A DNA stretch of 22,128 nt, taken from a virus. Below are positions 15,127-22,128 of the stretch, one piece after another; position 1 is the stretch's first letter; every line of letters begins with the position of its first letter. The DNA is taken from positions 1 to 22,128 of IMG/VR virus record IMGVR_UViG_3300021960_000582, one strand, 5' to 3'. The notes under the pieces were generated by a model that was not told where the DNA came from, searched no databases, and was given only the letters and a program-made list of their open reading frames with translations. The position numbers and the translations under genes were made by a program.

Positions 15127-16099
15127 ATTCTTCCTGTCTAAATTTATAAATTTTCAAATCACTAGTGATTCTACTCAAGTCTTTTGCAAAACTATCACTA
15201 ACAGTATTGCACAACGACGGCACTTTTATTTTTGATTTAAGATACCACAAATCTTTTGCAAAATCAAATATATATTGTTTTGCTGGCATTTTATATGTCT
15301 GCGGCTTTGTGAAGTCTGGAAACTTTTCTTCTATTGGATGTGTAATTGCCCAGCTTTGGAATAAATCAGAATCAAAAAAATGTATGGTATTCCGAAAATG
15401 CTCCGGTCCAAGAGAAACACACATTCTTAACTGAACCCACTGATACTTTAGTGTAAAGTTTAACCACCACAAAAAATTTGCTAACGATCTGTCTTCTTCA
15501 AAAAACGGATTTTGTTTTGCTATTGGTTCCAACTTTAAGTAGTTGACAAGTTTCAAGTTCGTGGCCCACTTATCTTCTAGCAACTCTGGAGATAAGGTAA
15601 ACATTATAGCACTACCAAATAACTGATCTCCTATCTCACCAGTCACAATGTAGTACGGCTTTTCAGATTCTTTTACAAGCGTTTCTAGAACATCTAAAGA
15701 TGTTACCCACTGAACAGCTACTCTAGATTTAAGATGATTTTCGTAAAACTCTGGATACTCGTAATAACTTTCGTCTGACATGACTACTGTTATATTTACT
15801 TCAGGATACTCTTCATTGTATTTTATCAAAGCGCACAACACGGACGTACTGTCTATTCCTCCAGAATATGAAACGCGAATATCCCTTCCAGTATTCTTTG
15901 CTTTTTTCAGTAGTTGTTTTGCGCGAATGTCCATAATCTCTGAAAACGACTTTGGCGTTGTTTCAGTTGGCATACGAGAAATTAGTTTTAAATTTTGTTT
16001 TATTGTATTTGTTCTATCAATAAGGGGAGACTGAAATATCCTTCTCTCCTCACCTAACAATTCTTCATCTTCAATTATAGTCTTATTGTATAAATCCAT
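15113..16099 (-). CDS. Asparagine-synthetase-fold (N-type ATP pyrophosphatase) enzyme without glutaminase domain
   Basis: The product has 328 residues. The PP-loop SGGIDS (79-84, within VSYSGGIDSTSVLCAL) binds ATP pyrophosphate. TGEIGDQLFG (153-162) matches the G-E-G-A-D-E-L-F-G signature of the Asn_synthase domain rather than QueC- or GMP-synthetase-type PP-loop enzymes. A late Lys-rich stretch, AKDLWYLKSKIK (281-292), may hold the catalytic lysine. No N-terminal Cys-led glutaminase domain precedes it, so it cannot use glutamine by itself. Such stand-alone forms adenylate a carboxylate and make an amide with ammonia or an amine, as in lasso-peptide cyclases or beta-lactam synthetase. It lies six bases after the 1173-aa gene with no clear Shine-Dalgarno site. 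Hand counts in the 60-base rows at 15181, 15481 and 15841 gave 19, 20 and 26 G+C, against 30-31 in two capsid-gene rows. Confidence 0.8.
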   Translation of the reverse strand: MDLYNKTIIEDEELLGEERRIFQSPLIDRTNTIKQNLKLISRMPTETTPKSFSEIMDIRAKQLLKKAKNTGRDIRVSYSGGIDSTSVLCALIKYNEEYPEVNITVVMSDESYYEYPEFYENHLKSRVAVQWVTSLDVLETLVKESEKPYYIVTGEIGDQLFGSAIMFTLSPELLEDKWATNLKLVNYLKLEPIAKQNPFFEEDRSLANFLWWLNFTLKYQWVQLRMCVSLGPEHFRNTIHFFDSDLFQSWAITHPIEEKFPDFTKPQTYKMPAKQYIFDFAKDLWYLKSKIKVPSLCNTVSDSFAKDLSRITSDLKIYKFRQEEYEVI

Positions 16100-16105
16100 T
16101 AATTA

Positions 16106-19100
16106 TTAGCCATAGGCGTTTTCCGATGCGGCTGTTTGACTTGTACTTCTTCCCAACCCATCCGAACCGCTTAGGTTATCTCTCATGCGGTCCGCTTCGC
16201 TTCTGCCCGTGCTAGTGCTAGTGGTTCTCGATGACCCACTATCTCGACTTGCCGATACGGTGCTTACGGCATACTCCTTTCCGCCAGCTACAATAGGATC
16301 ATCCGAATAAGACATGAATCCAGTATAACCTATATCCAAGTCTGGATCTACAGTTTCATCGAATTTGTCTGATCCTATTTCTCCAATGCCACCTAAACCA
16401 CCGGAAGATACAGCTAGGTTATCTCTCATCTGATCCGCTTGTGTGGTATCATATTCGCCAGTACCATTATACCAATCTAAGTCATCCTGACTAAAGCCTG
16501 TAAGGAAGTCCGCCGTCATTGCAGTCTGGACTGAACCCACTTTCATTGCATTGCCGCCGCCTACATCAATTTTTCCGCCACGAGCATCTTCACCGCCGCC
16601 GAATTTACCAGCCGCTATATCGCGTTCTAATTGCCCAAGATCAGTATAATCTCCTACGCCCGTACCCGCAAACGCATCTGATTGAATTGCGAAAGCTGTA
16701 GCAAGAGCAGGAGATGCTCCAGCTTTTACCGACTCAGTAAATACCTTTTGTGCGTTTGCACTAGTAACGCCTTTTACATATGACGGCGTTCCTGTAGAAC
16801 TACCTGTAGTGTAGGAAAGTAAATTTCGGACTTCTGGTGGCAATTGATTAAAAGTATTGTTTTGATATTCTCCTGTTTTTTTCTGCATCATACCAAGAGA
16901 AACTGCGGCCCCTATAATGTTGCCCGTTGCTAGCGATAGACCAGCACCGACCAATCCTTTGATTTGTGCGCTACGATATTTATTAACATTGTCTTGTATT
17001 GCCGCCGCGTTTGTGTAGTTTGGATTGACTTCTAAAAACCCACGAGCAACACCCATAACAGGATCAGCATTTGCATCCGAACGACCTCCGTCATCGTTTT
17101 CATCGCGGCCTTCGCCACCTCCGCTTTCTGTTACTGCTGTTGTTTTAATAACTGGATCTACTTTACTTTCTGTAGTGCTGGGTTTTCCTAAAGCTTCTTC
17201 AGCGGCCTCATTAATTCCTGCCATTCTGGTCTGGAAAGTATATCCTTCTGGGATATTAAACTGTGGAACGCCATTGACAACAGGAACATAAATTACATTA
17301 CCTTCTGCATTTCTGTATCTACGCATTTCGTAAGACATAGGCGCAGGTGGTGTTATTGTAGGCTGAACAACAGACTGAGTAGTTCCCTGTTGCTCTGTTT
17401 GTGGGCTAAACCCACCGGTGTTGACAGCACCTTGTCCTGTAGGTACTATGGGCGCTACAGTTTTGAATTGATTTTGTGCATAGACAGATTGAGGAGCGCC
17501 TTGTTGCACACCAGAGAATTTGGGGGCTGTGTGTACTGCTCCCGGCTTCATATAGTTTGGTGTTTCTTGCCCACGGTATTGCGGAACATTTCCGCCGATA
17601 GCCATTTCAATCGGTTCATGTGGAACAGTATCAGCAATGACCGCCTCATCCGAGTTGCCCATTTGACCCATGTCTTCCATTTTAACTAAACCTTCTTTAG
17701 CTTGCTGTCTCATTTTCATCAGCTTATCTAGGCCAATATAACGAACTACATCCGCAGGAAAAACAAACTCTCCCTCGCTAAGCATTGCGGGAACATCATC
17801 CCTTACTTCTTTTGCCAATGCTCCGGGTGGGATATCATTTCCCGATACCGGATCTACATCTCCGCCTGATTTCATCTCTAGGGGTTCCTCATTTTGTTTG
17901 CTCTCAGAAGAAGTCCCGAAAGCGAATTTATTTGCTAAGTAACTTGCAAGTAAGCCAGCACTTCCTGCAGAGTATAAAGATAAAGGTTTATTCTTTTCAT
18001 CGTCACCAAGTATTTGATTCACGTAGTATTGGCGCAAGTCAAGTGCTTGTGTCTCTACAAACTGTTCTCCAAATGCACCATCCCGACGTTGTTTAATTGT
18101 TACAACAGGAAAATCACCATAGTTCTCAACACGTTTTGGGGATAGCAAAGCTTCGTCATAAAACTGTATGATGCCCCTTCCGCCAAAACCTTCGCCTTCA
18201 TATAATGTCAAAGGCTCATTAACTTCGGCAGATCTGCGAATTTCCGCGACGGGTATATTTAATTCTTCGGCAACGTCTTTGATAGGATATCGGCGTGTAA
18301 GATCAAATCCAGCGTTAGAACCACGTTCTATAATTTCATCATCAAGGGCGCTTAATTCTTGTCTAAGGTTGTTAGGTAAAATATATTCCTCCATGAAATC
18401 GACAAAAGTCATAGGCTCTTGTCCTTCTTCTTTTAACATGGTAGAAATATTTCTTTCGTAATTTTTTATTCTTGCAACTACCGAATCTCGATGTGATGGC
18501 GCTATGTTATTAGAGTACGATGAAAATTTTGCAATAAGATAGTCTCTAGCTATGTCTCCAAGATCTTCTGGGTCAAAAGAAGAAACACCCGTCATATCCT
18601 CGATTATGTCAATACCTGCATTTGCCCCAATGCTATCCCCGATATTTTCAGCGTCCTCTATATATTTTCCAAAAACCTCGTCAATATTAACACCCTGCGG
18701 CTCGAAAGATACTAGCTCCCCCTCTTTACCCGAAATTGGATCTGTTCCGCGCTCAATTATGGGTATGGCATCTGTAGTTTCTGATACCATTTCTCGCGCT
18801 TGTACGGACTCGGCTATTTCTCTTCCCGGCGCAACTGCAACATATCTGTCACCTCTACGGATAGCCAACCTAATAGCTTCTTTTACGCCCAGCTTTTCCC
18901 AATTTTCTACCATCGGAAGAACTGGATCTGCCGCCGCTACCTGTTTTAATTCTTCAAGTTCTGGTGGACGCTGTCGCCTTTGTTGTATATCTGACTGTAT
19001 TTCTAGGATGTTTGTTACTCGATCATAATCTTCCGTTACACCTTGATTGACGCGAAGATGAAAAAGTTGATCTGTTTCGGGGAAATGTTGCCCCGCCATT

Positions 19101-19627
19101 GCGTCTTCTTCCTCAATCTTTAGTGGGTTTCTGCCCAAAGCTTTACGCAGACGAGATTGCTCGCCACCACGCTGACTGTAAACTATTTCTTGGTATGTGT
19201 CTGGTTCTCCAATTGAAGGCGTGTGAAATGCATAAGCAGGTTCACCAGCATACTCCATGTCAGGCATTTTATTGGTACTCGCCCCCTGATAATTGTCAGG
19301 AGTATTAACTATTTGGCGTGTTCTGTAGGTGGACCGACCAACTAAACTTTCCTCACGACGACGATCAATATCATCGAGAAGTTCTTGCTTAGTCATGCGC
19401 TTATTGCGAAGCGGTCCAGTTTTAGGATCATAATCATCTAATAACCCTAAATCTTTCATCTCCTCAGTCGCTACACCTTCTTTCTGCATTTGCTTAATGT
19501 AAGACGCGGCAGGCTTTGGCTTTGTTTGCCCACGCGGAGAGTCCTCAACAGACTTCCTAGATTTAAGAAAATAATCTCCAAAGACATCTTTGGTCTGTTT
19601 TGCTACCAGCCTACCTAATGTTGACAT
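16106..19627 (-). CDS. Large multidomain virion-associated protein (LPD-like head plus DDVPAMLSEGEF motif)
   Basis: The product has 1173 residues. Residues 45-275 and 480-540 resemble a large polyvalent-protein domain found in many phage proteins. GVATEEMKDLGLLDDY and MTKQELLDDI (51-87) are followed by NILEIQSDIQQ (206-216), the EIQSDWHQ signature. WEKLGVKEAIRLAIRRGDRY (243-262) and FYDEALLSPKRVENYG (489-504) complete the match. Hydrophobic SAGSAGLLASYLANKFAF (553-570) follows. Residues 610-650 hold DDVPAMLSEGEFVFPADVVR and GLDKLMKMRQQAKEGL, a motif very common in marine phages. A Pro/Gln-rich linker (680-770) leads to VIYVPVVNGVPQFNIPEGY, then a second hydrophobic segment (887-913). The tail is Ser/Gly/Asp-rich, with MRDNL twice (1067, 1148). 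I infer an internal or ejected virion protein placed between portal and scaffold. Its enzymatic activity, if any, is unknown. Confidence 0.8.
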   Translation of the reverse strand: MSTLGRLVAKQTKDVFGDYFLKSRKSVEDSPRGQTKPKPAASYIKQMQKEGVATEEMKDLGLLDDYDPKTGPLRNKRMTKQELLDDIDRRREESLVGRSTYRTRQIVNTPDNYQGASTNKMPDMEYAGEPAYAFHTPSIGEPDTYQEIVYSQRGGEQSRLRKALGRNPLKIEEEDAMAGQHFPETDQLFHLRVNQGVTEDYDRVTNILEIQSDIQQRRQRPPELEELKQVAAADPVLPMVENWEKLGVKEAIRLAIRRGDRYVAVAPGREIAESVQAREMVSETTDAIPIIERGTDPISGKEGELVSFEPQGVNIDEVFGKYIEDAENIGDSIGANAGIDIIEDMTGVSSFDPEDLGDIARDYLIAKFSSYSNNIAPSHRDSVVARIKNYERNISTMLKEEGQEPMTFVDFMEEYILPNNLRQELSALDDEIIERGSNAGFDLTRRYPIKDVAEELNIPVAEIRRSAEVNEPLTLYEGEGFGGRGIIQFYDEALLSPKRVENYGDFPVVTIKQRRDGAFGEQFVETQALDLRQYYVNQILGDDEKNKPLSLYSAGSAGLLASYLANKFAFGTSSESKQNEEPLEMKSGGDVDPVSGNDIPPGALAKEVRDDVPAMLSEGEFVFPADVVRYIGLDKLMKMRQQAKEGLVKMEDMGQMGNSDEAVIADTVPHEPIEMAIGGNVPQYRGQETPNYMKPGAVHTAPKFSGVQQGAPQSVYAQNQFKTVAPIVPTGQGAVNTGGFSPQTEQQGTTQSVVQPTITPPAPMSYEMRRYRNAEGNVIYVPVVNGVPQFNIPEGYTFQTRMAGINEAAEEALGKPSTTESKVDPVIKTTAVTESGGGEGRDENDDGGRSDANADPVMGVARGFLEVNPNYTNAAAIQDNVNKYRSAQIKGLVGAGLSLATGNIIGAAVSLGMMQKKTGEYQNNTFNQLPPEVRNLLSYTTGSSTGTPSYVKGVTSANAQKVFTESVKAGASPALATAFAIQSDAFAGTGVGDYTDLGQLERDIAAGKFGGGEDARGGKIDVGGGNAMKVGSVQTAMTADFLTGFSQDDLDWYNGTGEYDTTQADQMRDNLAVSSGGLGGIGEIGSDKFDETVDPDLDIGYTGFMSYSDDPIVAGGKEYAVSTVSASRDSGSSRTTSTSTGRSEADRMRDNLSGSDGLGRSTSQTAASENAYG

Positions 19628-19860
19628 TAATCGTCAGCCTCATCTTTTAAGTATTTAAGAAACCTAAGCACATCAATCGCGCCTTGTGCCCGATAAACAG
19701 ATACTACGTTATCCGATTTCTCCAACTTAGTATGCTGTTCGGATATCAGGATGTCCAAATAATCACAAAAGGCATCCCACTGTTTTTTTGTACTTGTTAG
19801 CGTTTTAAGTTTACTGACCGACTGCTTGCGGAGTTGGTCCTTGTTGAGTTGGTTGTTCAT
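19627..19860 (-). CDS. Small helical protein between portal and virion protein
   Basis: This is a 77-residue soluble, all-helical protein. The core KKQWDAFCDYLDILISEQHT is followed by VYRAQGAIDVLRFLKYLKDE. The W-x-x-F-x-x-Y-L...RAQGAI-x-x-L pattern is one I know from small genes next to portals in marine phages, with no function assigned. Its first 50 bases overlap the portal 3' end in another frame, and its stop overlaps the next gene as TAATG. It is thus tied to both in translation. M1 is the only methionine, which supports the start. It might be a portal-associated or packaging chaperone, but that is inference from place only. Confidence 0.75.
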   Translation of the reverse strand: MNNQLNKDQLRKQSVSKLKTLTSTKKQWDAFCDYLDILISEQHTKLEKSDNVVSVYRAQGAIDVLRFLKYLKDEADD

Positions 19861-21913
19861 TACCTGTAAAGCCTTGTTCTCCCGGTACAGGAGCTAGACC
19901 AATGCCGATATTTCCATTTCCTGTTCCTGCGGTATCGGCTACGCCGGGAACACCCATTGGGCCAGCTTCTGGCTGTGGGTTTTCTTGTTTAAATAACTCT
20001 GCTTGTCTAGCGGCCTCTTCCATTGAGTTAGTCACTTTATCTGGATCAAGATCCATAGACTTAGCAATCTCCCTAATAATGTAAGGGAACTTGGCATACG
20101 GAGCGAGAACGGGGCTAGACGCAACTTGCATAAACTGCATCAGTCTTTGGCTACGAACTTCATTAGCCATCAAAGATTCCGTGCCACGGGCTTTGACTTC
20201 CAAGTCCCCTTTGATTTCGGGATCATAGTCAAATTGCATATTAAAGCTGTACAAAGCTTCGCCCATTGGCCGTAGTAAGTAATCATCAATATTTTTAATA
20301 ACAGTTTTGATTCCGCCAGCCGCCGCATTCATCAACATGGAAATGCCAGAAGCTGTACGTCCTACACCAGCAACCCCAGTTTGCCCATGTGCGAACGAAG
20401 GGAAGCCAGTCGATTCGTCTGCGAGAACACGAGCCTTATCGAACAGTTGCATGTTTTCTTGCGAAACATTAGGGAACTTTGTTCCAAAGATTGCTTGTCC
20501 CGGAGCGCCCGCCTGACGACGGAATACTTTGCCCGGATAGACTGATAAATCCTGTCCCGGCACAAGATTAGTTTCGTCAATCTCGATAAGAAGATTGCCT
20601 GACAGCACAGCATTATCTACAGCCATACGCATGAAACCATTCATCAATGTTTGCGTATCATCCATATTTTCCGCAATGCCAACACCGAAGAAAGAATATG
20701 GATTTAACTCGTAAGGTACTGCATAGTAAGGTATTTTCGATGGCTTGAAAGGATTTAATACAGCGCGAAGAATTCGACCGTTACAAATCCAAATGTTTGC
20801 CTGTAGCTCATCGTATCCTTCTAGTTCTTCTGGAACAGTTACTCCAGATTCTTCTAAAATTTCTACGTCAATAACGCCCCAGTATTCTAAAACCTCATAA
20901 CGATTGATGTCGTTTTGAATATAATAGTCGTTAAGATCGTCCTCCCAATACTTTTTAGCATACGATTCTCCCATTTCGATTACGGAATCGACTACAGAAG
21001 AGCGGAAGTATGGGCGTTTCTTTAAGGCGCGTATTTGAGAACGAGACATTTTATGTCGCTCAATAACATATAATGCTTCGTCCATATTGTCAGCATCTGG
21101 ATCTGGATAGAAATTCCAGATAGAAACGTGATCTACAAAAGGAACTGTTTTAATTACGGGGTCATAGTTCCCTTCGCCGTCCCAATTAGCGTACTCTTTG
21201 TCTACGGCAAATGGACCTTTCATGATACCAGTACCAAACAACGCCATTTCAAATGCGGCGCTACGTAATTTTTTGGATGCACTTGACTCCTCAAGCTGAT
21301 CCATAATTTTCTTTTCCATCTTCTTGGCGGCAACAAGAGCGGGGAAGAATGTTTGTGATGTGGGCGTAGTTCCCGGACCTTCTTCTAACTTCTCTACACT
21401 TTCAAGTTTACTGCGTAGTGGGCCTAGAACATCACGTAGTCTCGCTCCTTTAGGCACCTCTGAGCCATCTCCTTTGTAGCCGTAAGACAATTCAGATTTC
21501 TCAGTACCTCCCCCTGCATCAACTCCTTCAGGCTTCTGTGGGTCAAATGAGACAGCCTCAGATACACCTTCAGGAAGTGTTGTTGGTTCGATAGATAGAG
21601 GGAATCTTTGTCCAGCGAAAAGCACATCAACAATCTGCCCGTATGCCGCCAGTGATTTAGTTTTAGTTACTTTAATAAAGACGCGAGATCTTTCTGAATC
21701 CGTAAACTGAACATCGGGACCATAGATACCACGATAGTTTCTGTATGATTGCAACCACCGCTCTTCGTCAGTGCGGCGGCTTGTTTCCGCTTTACTAAAC
21801 CTTTCCTCTACAAAACGGAATAGGCGTTGCGTTGCGGGATCTTCATCCGAGTAGTTGGTAACATCATCTAAAGAAATGTTACCGTCATCAATGATGGGAT
21901 CGTTCTCTTCCAT
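19811..21913 (-). CDS. Portal protein
   Basis: The 700-residue product is long for a portal but normal for P22- or SU10-like forms. The opening FVEERFSKAETSRRTDEERW (34-53) and GPDVQFTDSERSRVFIKVTK are the usual clip and wing entry. Mid-protein are DHVSIWNFYPDPDADNMDEA, VPYELNPYSFFGVGIAENMD and QTLMNGFMRMAVDNAVLSGN. The signature GVGRTASGISMLMNAAAGGI is followed by KNIDDYLLRPMGEALYSFNM. These are the stem-helix and crown features of the family. The last 60 residues are Pro/Gly/Gln-rich, probably a barrel or tail extension. It follows terminase directly, with only a weak ribosome-binding site (GGATATTAGATAAT before the ATG). It forms the dodecameric DNA gate at one capsid vertex. Confidence 0.93.
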   Translation of the reverse strand: MEENDPIIDDGNISLDDVTNYSDEDPATQRLFRFVEERFSKAETSRRTDEERWLQSYRNYRGIYGPDVQFTDSERSRVFIKVTKTKSLAAYGQIVDVLFAGQRFPLSIEPTTLPEGVSEAVSFDPQKPEGVDAGGGTEKSELSYGYKGDGSEVPKGARLRDVLGPLRSKLESVEKLEEGPGTTPTSQTFFPALVAAKKMEKKIMDQLEESSASKKLRSAAFEMALFGTGIMKGPFAVDKEYANWDGEGNYDPVIKTVPFVDHVSIWNFYPDPDADNMDEALYVIERHKMSRSQIRALKKRPYFRSSVVDSVIEMGESYAKKYWEDDLNDYYIQNDINRYEVLEYWGVIDVEILEESGVTVPEELEGYDELQANIWICNGRILRAVLNPFKPSKIPYYAVPYELNPYSFFGVGIAENMDDTQTLMNGFMRMAVDNAVLSGNLLIEIDETNLVPGQDLSVYPGKVFRRQAGAPGQAIFGTKFPNVSQENMQLFDKARVLADESTGFPSFAHGQTGVAGVGRTASGISMLMNAAAGGIKTVIKNIDDYLLRPMGEALYSFNMQFDYDPEIKGDLEVKARGTESLMANEVRSQRLMQFMQVASSPVLAPYAKFPYIIREIAKSMDLDPDKVTNSMEEAARQAELFKQENPQPEAGPMGVPGVADTAGTGNGNIGIGLAPVPGEQGFTGNEQPTQQGPTPQAVGQ

Positions 21914-21918
21914 ATTAT

Positions 21919-22128
21919 CTAATATCCAAATGTTGAGTCAGCGGCATTAAAGGCTGACGTTGGGGAGCTTGATGGGTCATAATCCCATACAGAAAAACGA
22001 GGGCGGCTCATCACGCCATAACGCAATGCGTCATATAAATGATCTTCCGCCTTAGTGTCTACGTCCTCTGGATTCTTTTTGTCTAGAGGTATACTGGGTA
22101 ATTGTGAAACTAAGTTAACACAATTTTC
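21919..22128 (-). CDS. terL: Terminase large subunit, C-terminal 69 residues only
   Basis: This open frame runs off the window end and stops at TAG five bases before the portal start. The readable part includes LPSIPLDKKNPEDVDTKAED and HLYDALRYGVMSRPR, then an aromatic, Ser-rich end (SVWDYDPSSSPTSAFNAADS). The N-P-E-D-V-D-T-x-x-E-D-H-x-x-D-x-x-R-Y motif is the conserved end of the RNase-H-fold nuclease domain of phage large terminases. The order terminase-portal agrees. The ATPase domain and most of the nuclease lie beyond the window, so catalytic residues cannot be checked here. Confidence 0.85.
   Translation of the reverse strand, partial: ENCVNLVSQLPSIPLDKKNPEDVDTKAEDHLYDALRYGVMSRPRFSVWDYDPSSSPTSAFNAADSTFGY

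Noticed and set aside
15113-16099. QueC-like PP-loop enzyme for 7-deazaguanine DNA modification
   Set aside because: The TGEIGDQLFG motif points to the asparagine-synthetase branch. No zinc-binding cysteine cluster or neighbouring QueD/QueE/FolE gene is present.

Overview
This window looks like the virion-structure and host-exit half of a tailed bacteriophage genome, most likely a marine, short-tailed (podovirus-like) phage known mainly from metagenomes. Every credible gene is on the minus strand. Genes are packed end to end, with TAATG stop/start overlaps at three junctions. There are no tRNAs, transposons or bacterial housekeeping genes. Several products match patterns I recognise from uncultured marine phages: the terminase C-terminus, the long portal, the DDVPAMLSEGEFVFPADVV motif, the cupin and the small genes at the lysis end. 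No tape-measure, sheath or tail-tube gene lies between head and fibre, and an adaptor-like protein directly follows the capsid genes. That is why I infer a short tail. The host cannot be determined from this window.

In transcription order, from high to low coordinates, the layout is as follows. The terminase large subunit tail is cut by the window edge. Then come the portal, a 77-aa linker gene, and a 1173-aa multidomain virion-associated protein. Next is an unexpected two-gene insertion: an asparagine-synthetase-fold enzyme and a cupin. The scaffold follows. A 277-base non-coding leader, with a good sigma70-type promoter and a possible 17-codon leader ORF, precedes the major capsid protein. 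After the capsid gene come a probable decoration protein, a UUCG-capped hairpin, a head-tail adaptor and a tail (nozzle-like) protein.

The host-recognition block follows. It has a 2181-aa fibre, with about 54 decapeptide repeats and then a cysteine-studded beta-repeat region, and a coupled glycine-rich protein that is probably the fibre tip. A second promoter precedes a GT9-like glycosyltransferase. The window closes with small genes of lysis-region type: a DUF6447-like protein, a holin candidate, a C-terminally anchored coiled-coil protein, a small Cys-pair membrane protein and a truncated EF-hand microprotein. No endolysin is visible.

Terminase and portal package DNA into a shell built by scaffold and major capsid protein. 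The adaptor and tail protein close the portal vertex, and the fibre with its tip binds the host. The Asn-synthetase-like/cupin pair and the glycosyltransferase are AT-richer than the capsid gene in the rows I counted, and look like accessory modification functions. The points most worth following up are the Asn-synthetase/cupin pair inside the head module, the long capsid-gene leader, and the cysteine and phase-shift architecture of the giant fibre.
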